DNA of 64,000 nt from Maribacter cobaltidurans. Lineage in GTDB: Bacteria > Bacteroidota > Bacteroidia > Flavobacteriales > Flavobacteriaceae. The DNA lies in the NCBI RefSeq assembly GCF_002269385.1, contig NZ_CP022957.1:186001-250000 (forward strand), given 5' to 3'. This document shows, one piece after another, positions 53,223 to 62,270 of this stretch. Within the stretch, counting starts at the first letter, position 1; every line of letters begins with the position of its first letter. Below the pieces are notes generated by a model. That model was not told where the DNA came from, made no database searches, and saw nothing but the letters and a program-made list of their open reading frames with translations. The position numbers and the translations under genes were made by a program.

Positions 53223-53770
53223 GAATAGTTGGATTTCTACTTGTTTTACTGACCGTTTTTGGTTGTGATGGCCCGGAACCCAGAAAACCGGTCCAAAGAA
53301 AAAGTAGTAGTTATTTTAAGGAATCCATTGAAAGAAGCAGGAAATTATTGGAAGCCGAAGAAAAAAGGATACAACAAATCATTAAAAATGATTCCCTTAA
53401 ACATTACACCCACAGTGCCTCTGGCTCATGGTACTATTATTTAAGAGTGAACGATTCAACAGATTACACTCCGCAGACCGACGATATTGTTACCCTAACT
53501 TATAATTTGTTGACATTGGATAATGACACGTTATATTCTGAATCTGAACTTGGGACCTTATCCTACAGAGTGGACAAACAAGAACTTTTTCTTGGATTAA
53601 GGGATGCAATAAAACTATTAAAGAAAAATGAAAAGGCTACGTTTCTTTTCCCCTCGTCCATTGCCTTTGGGTATCATGGAGATAACAATAAGATCGGAAC
53701 CAACGTTCCCTTAAAATCGACAATTACCATATTAAATATTGAAAAACAACAGGATAACTTAGAAGAATAA
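53219..53770 (+). CDS. gldI: Gliding motility-associated peptidyl-prolyl isomerase GldI
   Basis: This 183-residue FKBP-type lipoprotein has a Cys16 lipobox (TVFGC) followed by DGPEPRKPV, ESIERSRKLLEAEEKRIQ and SASGSWYYYLRVND, which are GldI hallmarks. The FKBP domain occupies about 75-178 (DDIVTLTYNLLTLDNDTLYSE, FLFPSSIAFGYHGD). GldI is required for gliding and T9SS-dependent secretion in Flavobacterium, probably by folding envelope proteins. Its presence fits with the T9SS adhesin in this window. It overlaps nrnA by 4 bp and precedes another isomerase gene by 5 bp. Confidence 0.9.
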   Translation: MRIVGFLLVLLTVFGCDGPEPRKPVQRKSSSYFKESIERSRKLLEAEEKRIQQIIKNDSLKHYTHSASGSWYYYLRVNDSTDYTPQTDDIVTLTYNLLTLDNDTLYSESELGTLSYRVDKQELFLGLRDAIKLLKKNEKATFLFPSSIAFGYHGDNNKIGTNVPLKSTITILNIEKQQDNLEE

Positions 53771-53775
53771 AAATT

Positions 53776-54918
53776 ATGATCAATAAAATGTATCTATTGG
53801 CAGCTCTGGCCCTAATCATGGCAAGTTGTAAAACCAGTCAAAGAGCAGATCTGGGCGATGGCCTATTTGCTGATATCAAAACCTCCAAGGGCGATATTAT
53901 CGTAAAACTGGAACATGAAAAAACTCCTGTGACCGTTGCCAATTTTGTTTCCTTGGCAGAGGGTAACAGTCCCTTTGTGAGTGAGAACTATAAAGGAAAG
54001 AAATATTATGATGGGCTGACCTTTCACAGGGTCATGAAGGATTTTATGATACAGGGGGGAGACCCTTTAGGAATGGGAACGGGAAATCCAGGCTATAAAT
54101 TCATGGATGAATTCAACGACTCTCTGGTTCATGATAAAAAAGGTATACTTTCCATGGCAAATTCGGGTCCCGCCACCAATGGCAGTCAGTTTTTTATAAC
54201 TCACGCACCAACACCTTGGTTGGATAACCGTCATAGTGTTTTTGGGGAGGTTGTGGAAGGTATGGATGTTGTGGATTCCATAGCCAATGTTAAGGTAACC
54301 GTGGGTAGCAACAAACCCGTTGAACCCGTTACCATGAACACTATTGAAATCATTAGAAATGGTAAGGAAGCTAAGAAATTTGATGCCGTTAAGGTGATGA
54401 CGGAATATTTTGATGGTGAAGAAGAACGTCTTGCGGCAATTGAAAAGGAAAAAGAAAAAAAACTGGAGGAATTAAAAAAAGTCAAGGAGGAATTTATAGC
54501 CGAAACATCAAAACAAAAGGAAGAGGCAAAATCCTTTTCATCAGGGCTTAAATTATTTCCATTACAAAGCGGGGAGGGAGAAAAACCAAAATTAGGACAA
54601 AAAGTTTTGGTTATGTATTCGGGATATCTACCTGATGGTACTTTATTTGAAAGTAATTATGAGGAAGTAGCTAGAAAATATGATATGTTCGATGAACAAA
54701 GACTTCAGGGAGGAGGATACTTCCCAGCACCCATGGATTACAGCCCTGATTCAGGCTTAATCGCTGGCTTTAAAGAAGGTATGCTAACAATGAAGGTGGG
54801 CGATAAAGTTAGATTATTTATTCCTTCTCATTTGGCTTGGGGACCACAAGGTGCTGGCCCTATACCCCCTAACTCTGACGTCATTTTCGATATAGAAATA
54901 ACGGGGATTCAAGAATAG
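53776..54918 (+). CDS. Cyclophilin-FKBP fusion peptidyl-prolyl isomerase lipoprotein
   Basis: This 380-residue lipoprotein (lipobox MASC, Cys18) contains two unrelated isomerase folds. Residues about 28-200 are a cyclophilin domain (IKTSKGDIIVKLEHEKTPVTV, FHRVMKDFMIQGGDP, NGSQFFITHAPTPWLD, HSVFGEVVEGMDVV). A charged coiled-coil linker covers about 212-252. Residues about 262-380 are an FKBP domain (GQKVLVMYSGYLPDGTLFES, FKEGMLTMKVGDKVRLFIPSHLAWG, NSDVIFDIEITGI). It likely folds periplasmic or outer-membrane proteins. It follows gldI by 5 bp, so three genes (nrnA, gldI, this one) form one unit, ended by a strong terminator. Confidence 0.92.
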   Translation: MINKMYLLAALALIMASCKTSQRADLGDGLFADIKTSKGDIIVKLEHEKTPVTVANFVSLAEGNSPFVSENYKGKKYYDGLTFHRVMKDFMIQGGDPLGMGTGNPGYKFMDEFNDSLVHDKKGILSMANSGPATNGSQFFITHAPTPWLDNRHSVFGEVVEGMDVVDSIANVKVTVGSNKPVEPVTMNTIEIIRNGKEAKKFDAVKVMTEYFDGEEERLAAIEKEKEKKLEELKKVKEEFIAETSKQKEEAKSFSSGLKLFPLQSGEGEKPKLGQKVLVMYSGYLPDGTLFESNYEEVARKYDMFDEQRLQGGGYFPAPMDYSPDSGLIAGFKEGMLTMKVGDKVRLFIPSHLAWGPQGAGPIPPNSDVIFDIEITGIQE

Positions 54919-54938
54919 ATAAGAATTCAATACATTAT

Positions 54939-54973
54939 AAAGCCGATTGTTGATTCAATCGGCTTTCTTTTTT
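54939..54973 (+). terminator. Rho-independent terminator between PPIase and pepD genes
   Basis: A perfect 11-bp stem AAAGCCGATTG (54939-54949) / CAATCGGCTTT (54956-54966) with a 6-nt loop is followed by CTTTTTT on the plus strand. It lies in the 53-bp convergent gap and may act on both strands, though the minus-strand T tract is poorer. Confidence 0.85.
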
Positions 54974-56426
54974 AAGGGGTTTGCCTTAAAATTTCCAAAA
55001 GGAACTTCCAGAATTTCTGTACTGAGGATACGCTTACGCGTTCATCAGGGGAATGGGCTCCTTTAATAGTTGGTCCAAAACTGATCATGTCCATATTGGG
55101 ATAGTTTTGTCCCAATATACCACATTCCAATCCGGCATGACAGGCAACTACACGGGGTTCTTCATGAAACAATCGTTCATATACCGATGTTGCGACTTTC
55201 AAAACCCCTGAATCCATATTTGGATTCCAGCCAGGATAAGATCCGGAAAAAGAAACTGAAAATACTCCAAGTTCAAACACAGACTTCAATGTATTCGCTA
55301 AATCCATTTTCCCCGATTCCATAGAGGACCTTGTTAGACAACCAATTTCTATGACTCCATCGGCTACGGTTACCTTGGCAATGTTATTGGATGTTTCTAC
55401 CAAATTTTCCATGCTTGGACTCATCCTATAAACACCGTTATGAAGTCCATAAAGGGTTCTCAGCAACACTTCCTGAGACTCCAATTCCATTAAGTCACTA
55501 AAAGGTTTTTCTAAAACTTCCAACACTATTTCAAGGTTGGGCTCCTTCAATTTGAACTCTGTTTTTATCTTCCTGGTTTCCTCGTTCAAAACTTCCAAGA
55601 AAGAGCTTAGTTGATTTTCCTCTACATTTAATTGACATTTGCTTTCTCTGGGTATGGCATTTCGTAATCCTCCACCACGTAGGGTTGAAATCCTAAAATC
55701 ATATTCGTTACCACAGAATAACAAGCGGTTCATGATTTTATTGGCATTGCCTAGACCTTTATGGATATCCATTCCGCTATGTCCACCAGCCAGCCCTTTA
55801 ACTACTATTTCAACACCAACTTCCCCAGGAATGAACGGGGTAATTCCATAAGATTTGGTAGCTGTAATATCGATTCCCCCCGCACACCCAATGTCAATTT
55901 CATCATCCTCTTCGGTGTCCAAGTTCAGCAAAATATTTCCCTTTAATAATCCGCCCTTAAGTCCAAAAGCACCGGTCATACCGGTCTCCTCATCTATGGT
56001 GAACAATGCCTCCAATGGCGGATGCGCTATATCTGTTGACTCCAACAGGCTCATAATGGCAGCTACTCCCATTCCATTATCCGCCCCAAGTGTGGTGCCC
56101 TTGGCCTTTACCCAATCTCCTTCTTTATACATTTGAATACCTTGCGTATCAAAATCGAAGTTGATATCGGAATTCTTTTGATGCACCATGTCCAAATGGG
56201 ACTGTAGAGTAACCATTTTTCTATGCTCCATACCTGCGGTTGCAGGTTTTCTTATGATCACGTTCCCTACTTCATCCTTAATAGTTTCCAATCCGAGGGA
56301 TTCTCCAAATTGTATCATAAAGGCTATAACCCGTTCCTCCTTTTTGGAAGCCCTGGGAACTGCATTCAGTTTGGAAAAATTCTTCCAAATAGGACTTGGT
56401 TCTAATTCGAGTATCTCTTTATTCAT
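54972..56426 (-). CDS. pepD: Aminoacyl-histidine dipeptidase (M20 peptidase D)
   Basis: This 484-residue di-zinc peptidase of the M20C family hydrolyses Xaa-His and other dipeptides in the cytoplasm. Metal and catalytic residues lie in VTLQSHLDMVHQK, TTLGADNGMGVAA, LFTIDEETGMTGAFGL and NLDTEEDDEIDIGCAGG; the lid has GLAGGHSGMDIHKGLGNA, and ACHAGLECGILGQ near the end. Length equals E. coli PepD (485). It is monocistronic and divergent from the DUF3810 gene. Confidence 0.95.
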   Translation of the reverse strand: MNKEILELEPSPIWKNFSKLNAVPRASKKEERVIAFMIQFGESLGLETIKDEVGNVIIRKPATAGMEHRKMVTLQSHLDMVHQKNSDINFDFDTQGIQMYKEGDWVKAKGTTLGADNGMGVAAIMSLLESTDIAHPPLEALFTIDEETGMTGAFGLKGGLLKGNILLNLDTEEDDEIDIGCAGGIDITATKSYGITPFIPGEVGVEIVVKGLAGGHSGMDIHKGLGNANKIMNRLLFCGNEYDFRISTLRGGGLRNAIPRESKCQLNVEENQLSSFLEVLNEETRKIKTEFKLKEPNLEIVLEVLEKPFSDLMELESQEVLLRTLYGLHNGVYRMSPSMENLVETSNNIAKVTVADGVIEIGCLTRSSMESGKMDLANTLKSVFELGVFSVSFSGSYPGWNPNMDSGVLKVATSVYERLFHEEPRVVACHAGLECGILGQNYPNMDMISFGPTIKGAHSPDERVSVSSVQKFWKFLLEILRQTP

Positions 56427-56565
56427 TTTAGGTCAAAAAATTATATAGTAAAATTTGGATAAAGTATGTGAAGCTCCGGCGCAACATAAAATAAGTATTC
56501 AGGAAAACTTTAGACAAAATTATCCGGATTATCAGGTAAAAATACATACCAAAAGATCAATTCCC

Positions 56566-56573
56566 TATTTTTG
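56566..56573 (+). promoter_or_regulatory. TAnnTTTG element 5 nt before the DUF3810 gene
   Basis: TATTTTTG is followed by 5 nt and the ATG at 56579, again predicting a leaderless mRNA. No TTG is found at normal -33 spacing. Confidence 0.5.
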
Positions 56574-56578
56574 AGGTC

Positions 56579-57646
56579 ATGAAGATGTCCTTAAAAACCG
56601 TTATAGCGGTTTCCTTTATTCCCCAAATCATATTGGTTAAATGGCTGGGGCAAAATACAGAGTTCATTGAAAGGTACTACAGTACAGGAATTTATCCGTA
56701 TATATCCAAATTTTTCCGACTACTATTAGGCTGGGTACCTTTTTCAGTGGGTGACATCCTCTATTTTTTACTCATTTGCAGCGCCGTTATTTATTTATAC
56801 CGAAGTTGGAACCATATCAAAACCCATAAAATAGAATTCCTAAGGGATATCCTAATGGTACTCTCCATTGGGTACCTAACGTTTCATTTGGCATGGGGAT
56901 TTAATTATTATCGCAAACCACTATCGGATAAATTGGCGTTGACCGAAACCAAGGATTATCAAGAATTATTGGATTTCACAGATAGACTGATTCAAAAAAG
57001 CAATGAACTGCAAGAACAAATCGTTGGGGACACACTTCAAAAGGTAAAAATTCCCTATTCCCAAGAAGAAATGTTCAAAATGAGTATCGAGGGATATCAC
57101 AAACTGGCCGAAAAATTCAACTTTTTGGAGTATGAAAACCCTAGTATAAAAACATCACTTTTTAGTACCGGGTTGACCTATATGGGGTATGCCGGTTATT
57201 TAAACCCCTTTACGAATGAAGCCCAAGTAAATGGCATTCTTCCTAATTTTAGATTTCCCATAGTTACCGGGCATGAAATTGGACATCAATTGGGCTATTC
57301 AGCGGAAAATGAAACCAATTTCATTGGCTACTTGGTAACCTCAAGCAATGAAGACCTATATTTTCAATATGCAGCGTATGCCTATGTCCTTGGCTATTGT
57401 CTGAGCGATGTACGCAGAGGAGATATAGAAACCTTTGATCAAATGTTCCAAAACCTTAATCCCGGGGTACGGGGAAATTTTCAGGAAATGGCTCTATTTT
57501 GGGAACGCTACGAAAACCCTTTGGAACCTGTTTTTAAATCCATTTTCAATTCTTTCCTAAAAGCGAATAATCAAGCCCAGGGAATCCAAAGTTATAATGG
57601 GGTGGTAAGCTTATTAATAGCTTATCACAAAAAGTATCCCCTATAG
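56579..57646 (+). CDS. DUF3810 membrane protein with HExxH motif
   Basis: This 355-residue protein has three N-terminal hydrophobic helices (about 7-24, 57-75, 90-108), then a soluble domain holding VTGHEIGHQLGYSAENETNF. HEIGH (232-236) with the following Glu-rich stretch (Glu243/Glu245) is the pattern of a zinc metallopeptidase. The family is PF12725 (DUF3810), whose activity is not established. It should face the periplasm. It is transcribed alone. Confidence 0.85.
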   Translation: MKMSLKTVIAVSFIPQIILVKWLGQNTEFIERYYSTGIYPYISKFFRLLLGWVPFSVGDILYFLLICSAVIYLYRSWNHIKTHKIEFLRDILMVLSIGYLTFHLAWGFNYYRKPLSDKLALTETKDYQELLDFTDRLIQKSNELQEQIVGDTLQKVKIPYSQEEMFKMSIEGYHKLAEKFNFLEYENPSIKTSLFSTGLTYMGYAGYLNPFTNEAQVNGILPNFRFPIVTGHEIGHQLGYSAENETNFIGYLVTSSNEDLYFQYAAYAYVLGYCLSDVRRGDIETFDQMFQNLNPGVRGNFQEMALFWERYENPLEPVFKSIFNSFLKANNQAQGIQSYNGVVSLLIAYHKKYPL

Positions 57647-57861
57647 GAAACGTGTTTTTTATAAAAAAACGCCACCTGCACCTACCTTACACTTAGTAAT
57701 TCGGTAAAATTTTAAGATTATCGCTATAGAAAGTTCCGTTTTTTAAAAGTTGTGATTTTAGATGTTTAAATCTCTCGTTTCAAGTGTTAAATAAAACTAA
57801 AATCATCTGAAAACAACGATTAAACCTTAATTTTAAAAGGACTAATCAAACAAACTCAAAA

Positions 57862-60816
57862 ATGAAAAAAATTATTTTTTCACTATGCCTATTCTGGTGT
57901 AGTGCCACTCTCATTTCACAAGATTATTTTCCTGAAAATGACGGTGTAAAGGCCAATAACAATAACTATACGGCCTTTATGAACGCTAAAATTTATGTTA
58001 CGCCAACAGAGGTTATTCAAAAAGGTACGCTTTTGATCCAAAACGGAAAAGTGGTCAATGTAGGAAGTTCCGTCAGCCTGCCTCAAAACACCATTATTGT
58101 GGATTTAAATGGAAAATCCATTTATCCTTCTTTTATCGATGTGTATTCCAAGTTTGGTGTAGAACAACCCAAAAGTAGTGGTGGTGGCAGAAGGTCCCCA
58201 CAATTTGAACCTACTCGTGAAGGGTTCTACTGGAACGACCATATCATGCCGGAAAATGATGCCATAGGCAGCTTTAAATACGACGAGAAAGGTGCCAAGG
58301 AATTGATAGAAGCCGGTTTTGGCGCAGTGAACTCGCACATTCAAGATGGTATTGCAAGAGGTACAGGAGTACTCATTGCCTTGAACAATGCCGGTACGGA
58401 CGCCAATCGTATTTTGGATGATCGATCGGCCCAATACTTTTCATTGGAAAAAAGTGTAACCAAACAGCAATCGTATCCAACTTCCTTAATGGGCGCCTTG
58501 GCATTATTACGACAAATGTATAGTGATGCGGATTGGTACGCCAAAGGAAATAGCAAAACGACCGATCGATCTTTGGAAGCACTTAACAGAAACAAGGGAC
58601 TTACCCAAATTTTTGAGGCAAAGGACAAAGGCAACGATTTGCGTGCCGATAAAATAGGTGATGCCAACGGCATTCAATACACCATTTTGGGTGGTGGAAA
58701 TGAATTTGAAAGAATCGACGAAATCAAGGCAACTAATGCCTCTTTTATTATTCCGTTGGATTTTCCCGAAGCCTATGATGTTTCTGACCCCTATCAGGCG
58801 GGATATGTTTCTTTGGAAGATATGCGCTATTGGAACCAAGCACCAACAAACCCAAAGGTATTGGCAGATAATGGTATTATATTTTCACTAACACCATATG
58901 AGTTAAAATCAATGTCCAAATTCAAGGAAAACTTGATGAAGGCCATTGAATATGGGCTGCCAAAAACAAAGGCCCTAGAAGCACTTACGACCGTTCCTGC
59001 CCAGATTTTGGGAAAATCGGCAGAGCTTGGGAATCTTAAAAAAGGGGCCTATGCCAACTTCTTGATCACCTCTGGTGACATATTTGATAAATCCACTACC
59101 TTATATGAAAACTGGGTACAAGGAAATAAAAATGTAATCAACGACAAGGATATTAAGGACATACGAGGTGAATACAACTTAACCTTGGAAGGGAAAACCT
59201 ATGATGTTTCCATTTCTGGAGAAGTTGCCAAACCAAAAGTGGAAGTAAAACAGGATACCGTAAAACTTACCTCAAAGATTTCGTATGACGATAATTGGCT
59301 AACATTTTCTTTTTCTACGGATGAGGGCGATAAAACCTATCGCATGATCGGTGCCGTACTTCCCGAGACCGATAATCTATCCGGTAGATTGATATTACCC
59401 AATGGAACGGAAACTTTTTACACGGCGACTAAAAAATCTGGGTTTGAAGAGAAGTCAAAAAGTGATTCCAATTCTACTGATGTGCCAAAGGTTATGCCCA
59501 TAACTTACCCCAACGTCGGTTATGGATATACCGCCAAACCCACTCAAGAAAACGTGCTTTTCAAAAACGCTACGGTATGGACGAGCGAGGATGCGGGTAT
59601 TTTGGAGAACACGGATGTATTGGTCAAAAACGGTAAAATAGTCAAAATAGGGAAGGATTTAAATGCAGGTGGAGCTAAAGTTATAGATGCCACAGGCAAG
59701 CATCTTACTGCGGGTATCATTGACGAACACAGCCATATTGCCGCATTGGCAATCAACGAGGCCGGACATAATAGTTCCGCCGAAGTTAAAATGGAAGATG
59801 TTGTTGACCCCGAACATATGGGTATATATCATTCCCTCGCCGGGGGTGTTACATCTATACAGTTACTGCACGGATCCGCCAACCCTATTGGAGGACGTTC
59901 GGCCATATTAAAATTAAAATGGGGAGAGGAAGCGGACGGACTCATCTATGACAACTCGCCCAAATTCATAAAATTTGCTTTGGGGGAAAACGTAAAGCAA
60001 TCCAACTGGGACAGTCGTTCACGCTTTCCACAAACGCGTATGGGCGTAGAACAGGTCTTTATGAACTATTTTCAACGGGCCAAGGAATATGATGAGAAGA
60101 AAAAAAGCGGACAACCATACAGATATGACGAGGAGTTAGAAGTTTTGGCGGAAATCATTAATGGAGAACGTTTCATATCGTGCCACTCCTACGTTCAAAG
60201 TGAAATTAATATGATGATGAAGGTTGCCGAAAAATTCGGGTTCAGGGTAAATACCTTTACCCATATTCTTGAAGGGTATAAAGTAGCCGATAAAATGGCT
60301 GAACATGGTGTCGGTGCCGGAACCTTTAGTGACTGGTGGGCCTATAAATTTGAAGTTAACGATGCCATTCCATACAATGCGGCCATCATGCAATCCCAAG
60401 GGGTAACCGTTGCCATAAACAGCGACGACCGTGAAATGATGAGAAGGTTGAACCAAGAAGCTGCCAAAACCATTAAATATGGTGGAATGACAGAGCTTGA
60501 GGCTTGGAAAATGGTCACCATCAATCCTGCGAAGCTTTTACATTTGGATGATCGTGTTGGAAGTATCAAAGAAGGTAAGGATGCCGATTTGGTTTTATGG
60601 TCCGGAAACCCTTTGTCGGTTTACAGTAAAGCCGAAAAAACGATGATCGAAGGTATTACCTACTTTGATTTGGAAAAAGACCGAGCACAAAGGGAAGCCA
60701 TAAAAAAGGAACGTAACGAGTTGATTAAAATGATGCTGGAAGAAAAGGCCGGTGGTAAAAAGACCCAAAGTCCTAAGCAAAGTACCAAACGAAATTTTAC
60801 TTGTGAAAGTCTATAG
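57862..60816 (+). CDS. Tandem amidohydrolase protein, exported (first domain degenerate)
   Basis: This 984-residue exported protein has a signal peptide at about 1-20. Two amidohydrolase-fold units follow. The first (about 35-440) has the beta-sandwich part (IQKGTLLIQNGKVVNVG) but where the metal-binding HxH should be it reads YPSFIDVYSKFGV, so it lacks that metal site. The second (about 560-960) keeps GIIDEHSHIAAL (His623, His625), SCHSYVQ, FTHILEG and a late NSDDREMMR with the Asp, so it looks active, like imidazolonepropionase or prolidase-type members. The ligand is unknown. A related gene follows 26 bp downstream. This double architecture recurs in Bacteroidota. Confidence 0.85.
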   Translation: MKKIIFSLCLFWCSATLISQDYFPENDGVKANNNNYTAFMNAKIYVTPTEVIQKGTLLIQNGKVVNVGSSVSLPQNTIIVDLNGKSIYPSFIDVYSKFGVEQPKSSGGGRRSPQFEPTREGFYWNDHIMPENDAIGSFKYDEKGAKELIEAGFGAVNSHIQDGIARGTGVLIALNNAGTDANRILDDRSAQYFSLEKSVTKQQSYPTSLMGALALLRQMYSDADWYAKGNSKTTDRSLEALNRNKGLTQIFEAKDKGNDLRADKIGDANGIQYTILGGGNEFERIDEIKATNASFIIPLDFPEAYDVSDPYQAGYVSLEDMRYWNQAPTNPKVLADNGIIFSLTPYELKSMSKFKENLMKAIEYGLPKTKALEALTTVPAQILGKSAELGNLKKGAYANFLITSGDIFDKSTTLYENWVQGNKNVINDKDIKDIRGEYNLTLEGKTYDVSISGEVAKPKVEVKQDTVKLTSKISYDDNWLTFSFSTDEGDKTYRMIGAVLPETDNLSGRLILPNGTETFYTATKKSGFEEKSKSDSNSTDVPKVMPITYPNVGYGYTAKPTQENVLFKNATVWTSEDAGILENTDVLVKNGKIVKIGKDLNAGGAKVIDATGKHLTAGIIDEHSHIAALAINEAGHNSSAEVKMEDVVDPEHMGIYHSLAGGVTSIQLLHGSANPIGGRSAILKLKWGEEADGLIYDNSPKFIKFALGENVKQSNWDSRSRFPQTRMGVEQVFMNYFQRAKEYDEKKKSGQPYRYDEELEVLAEIINGERFISCHSYVQSEINMMMKVAEKFGFRVNTFTHILEGYKVADKMAEHGVGAGTFSDWWAYKFEVNDAIPYNAAIMQSQGVTVAINSDDREMMRRLNQEAAKTIKYGGMTELEAWKMVTINPAKLLHLDDRVGSIKEGKDADLVLWSGNPLSVYSKAEKTMIEGITYFDLEKDRAQREAIKKERNELIKMMLEEKAGGKKTQSPKQSTKRNFTCESL

Positions 60817-60842
60817 AATTCTTAATCCGAAAAAATTATAAA

Positions 60843-62135
60843 ATGAAAAAAGTACTATTAATACTTCTAGCCTTAGCTGTTTTTATACCAGGTTGGGCAC
60901 AACAGACTCCTGCTCCCAAGCAGTCCGAAGCCATAACCATTGAAGGGGCCACAGCCCACTTGGGAAATGGTGATATCATAGAAAGCTCCTTGATCATGTT
61001 CGAGGATGGAAAACTCACTTTTGTAGGCGATTCTAAAATGAAGATCGCACGAAAAGGCAAGGTCATCGATGCCACAGGCAAACATGTATACCCCGGGTTT
61101 ATTGCTCCTGCAAAAACCCTTGGACTTATTGAAATCAATTCCGTTCGTGCCACGGACGATCAGGACGAAATTGGCGAGTTGATTCCCCATGTTAGAAGTT
61201 TAATCGCCTATAATGCAGAATCCAAGGTGGTGGAAAGCATGAGGCCAAATGGGGTATTGATTGGACAAATTGCTCCTTCCGGCGGAAGAATTTCCGGTAC
61301 CTCATCCATAGTACAGTTTGATGCATGGAACTGGGAGGATGCCGCAGTTAAAGTGGATGACGGTGTCCATTTAAACTGGCCCCGAAGTTTTCGTCAAGGC
61401 CGTTGGTGGATGGGCGAAGAAAGAGGATACAGACCCAACAAGGACTACAAAGAGGATGTGGAGACCGTCGTTACATTCATAAAAAATGCTACGGCATATG
61501 GAAAAGGAACCCCTAAAGAGCTAAATCCTGCGTTTGCCGCCATGCAGGGTGTGTTGGACGGATCTCAAAAAATGTATGTTTACGCCGATGGCGAGAAAGA
61601 AATCATAGATGCCGTTAACACATTAAAAAACAATGGTATCAAAGAAGTTGTTCTTGTGGGAGGTTATGAGGCATATAAAATAACCGACTTCCTTAAAAAG
61701 AACAATATTCCGGTGCTGGTTCAGTTCACCCACAACCTTCCGGTATTCGATGATGACGATTATGATCTTCCGTATAAACTACCAAAACTATTGGTCGATG
61801 CAGGTTTGTTGGTTGCCCTTCAAAACAACGAAGCTTCTAACTTCCAAACAAGAAACCTACCTTTTTATGCCGGTCAGGTGGGTCAGCAAGGTCTGGATAA
61901 GGAAAAGGCACTTCAGCTTATCACCGGAAATTCGGCAAAAATTCTTGGAATAGATGATAGTTACGGTACCTTGGAAGTAGGAAAGAGCGCAACGCTTTTC
62001 ATTTCGGAAGGAGATGCTTTGGACATGCGTACCAATAAGCTTTCCCAAGCTTTTATAGACGGCAGGGATATCTCTTTGGAAACCCATCAAACCGAATTAT
62101 GGAAACGGTATATGGGTAAATATGAAGGAGAATAG
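60843..62135 (+). CDS. Amidohydrolase-like exported protein lacking metal ligands
   Basis: This 430-residue protein has a signal peptide (LLILLALAVFIPGWA, about 1-19) and an amidohydrolase frame: HLGNGDIIESSLIMFEDGKLTFVG, VIDATGKHVYPGFIAPAKTLGL, where HxH is absent, and the C-terminal NSAKILGIDDSYGTLEVGKSATLFI. It resembles the degenerate first half of the upstream 984-residue protein more than the active half. It is 26 bp downstream of that gene and likely forms a complex with it; this is inferred. A hairpin terminator lies downstream. Confidence 0.82.
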   Translation: MKKVLLILLALAVFIPGWAQQTPAPKQSEAITIEGATAHLGNGDIIESSLIMFEDGKLTFVGDSKMKIARKGKVIDATGKHVYPGFIAPAKTLGLIEINSVRATDDQDEIGELIPHVRSLIAYNAESKVVESMRPNGVLIGQIAPSGGRISGTSSIVQFDAWNWEDAAVKVDDGVHLNWPRSFRQGRWWMGEERGYRPNKDYKEDVETVVTFIKNATAYGKGTPKELNPAFAAMQGVLDGSQKMYVYADGEKEIIDAVNTLKNNGIKEVVLVGGYEAYKITDFLKKNNIPVLVQFTHNLPVFDDDDYDLPYKLPKLLVDAGLLVALQNNEASNFQTRNLPFYAGQVGQQGLDKEKALQLITGNSAKILGIDDSYGTLEVGKSATLFISEGDALDMRTNKLSQAFIDGRDISLETHQTELWKRYMGKYEGE

Positions 62136-62173
62136 CAACAATTCGTAAAATGAAGATAAAACAGTACATTTAA

Positions 62174-62189
62174 GTCGATAGGTATCGAC
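62174..62189. repeat. Short perfect inverted repeat
   Basis: GTCGATA-GG-TATCGAC is a perfect 7-bp palindrome with a 2-nt centre, in the 135-bp gap between the amidohydrolase and penicillin acylase genes. It could be a dyad operator; there is no T tract. Confidence 0.4.
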
Positions 62190-62217
62190 AAACAGATTTA
62201 CTTCTAGGAAGTAATAC

Positions 62218-62247
62218 AAAAAGCTCGATAGTATATCGGGCTTTTTT
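62218..62247 (+). terminator. Rho-independent terminator after the amidohydrolase genes
   Basis: AAAAAGCTCGATA (62218-62230) pairs with TATCGGGCTTTTT (62234-62246) with a single wobble pair and a 3-nt loop, ending in a T run. It lies 83 bp after the stop and 24 bp before the next ATG. Confidence 0.75.
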
Positions 62248-62270
62248 AATACCAACTAAACCAATTCCAT

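Noticed and set aside
57652..57672. Hairpin GTGTTTTTT/AAAAAACGC just after the DUF3810 stop
   Set aside because: The stem is mostly A-T and no T tract follows it, so I do not call a terminator.
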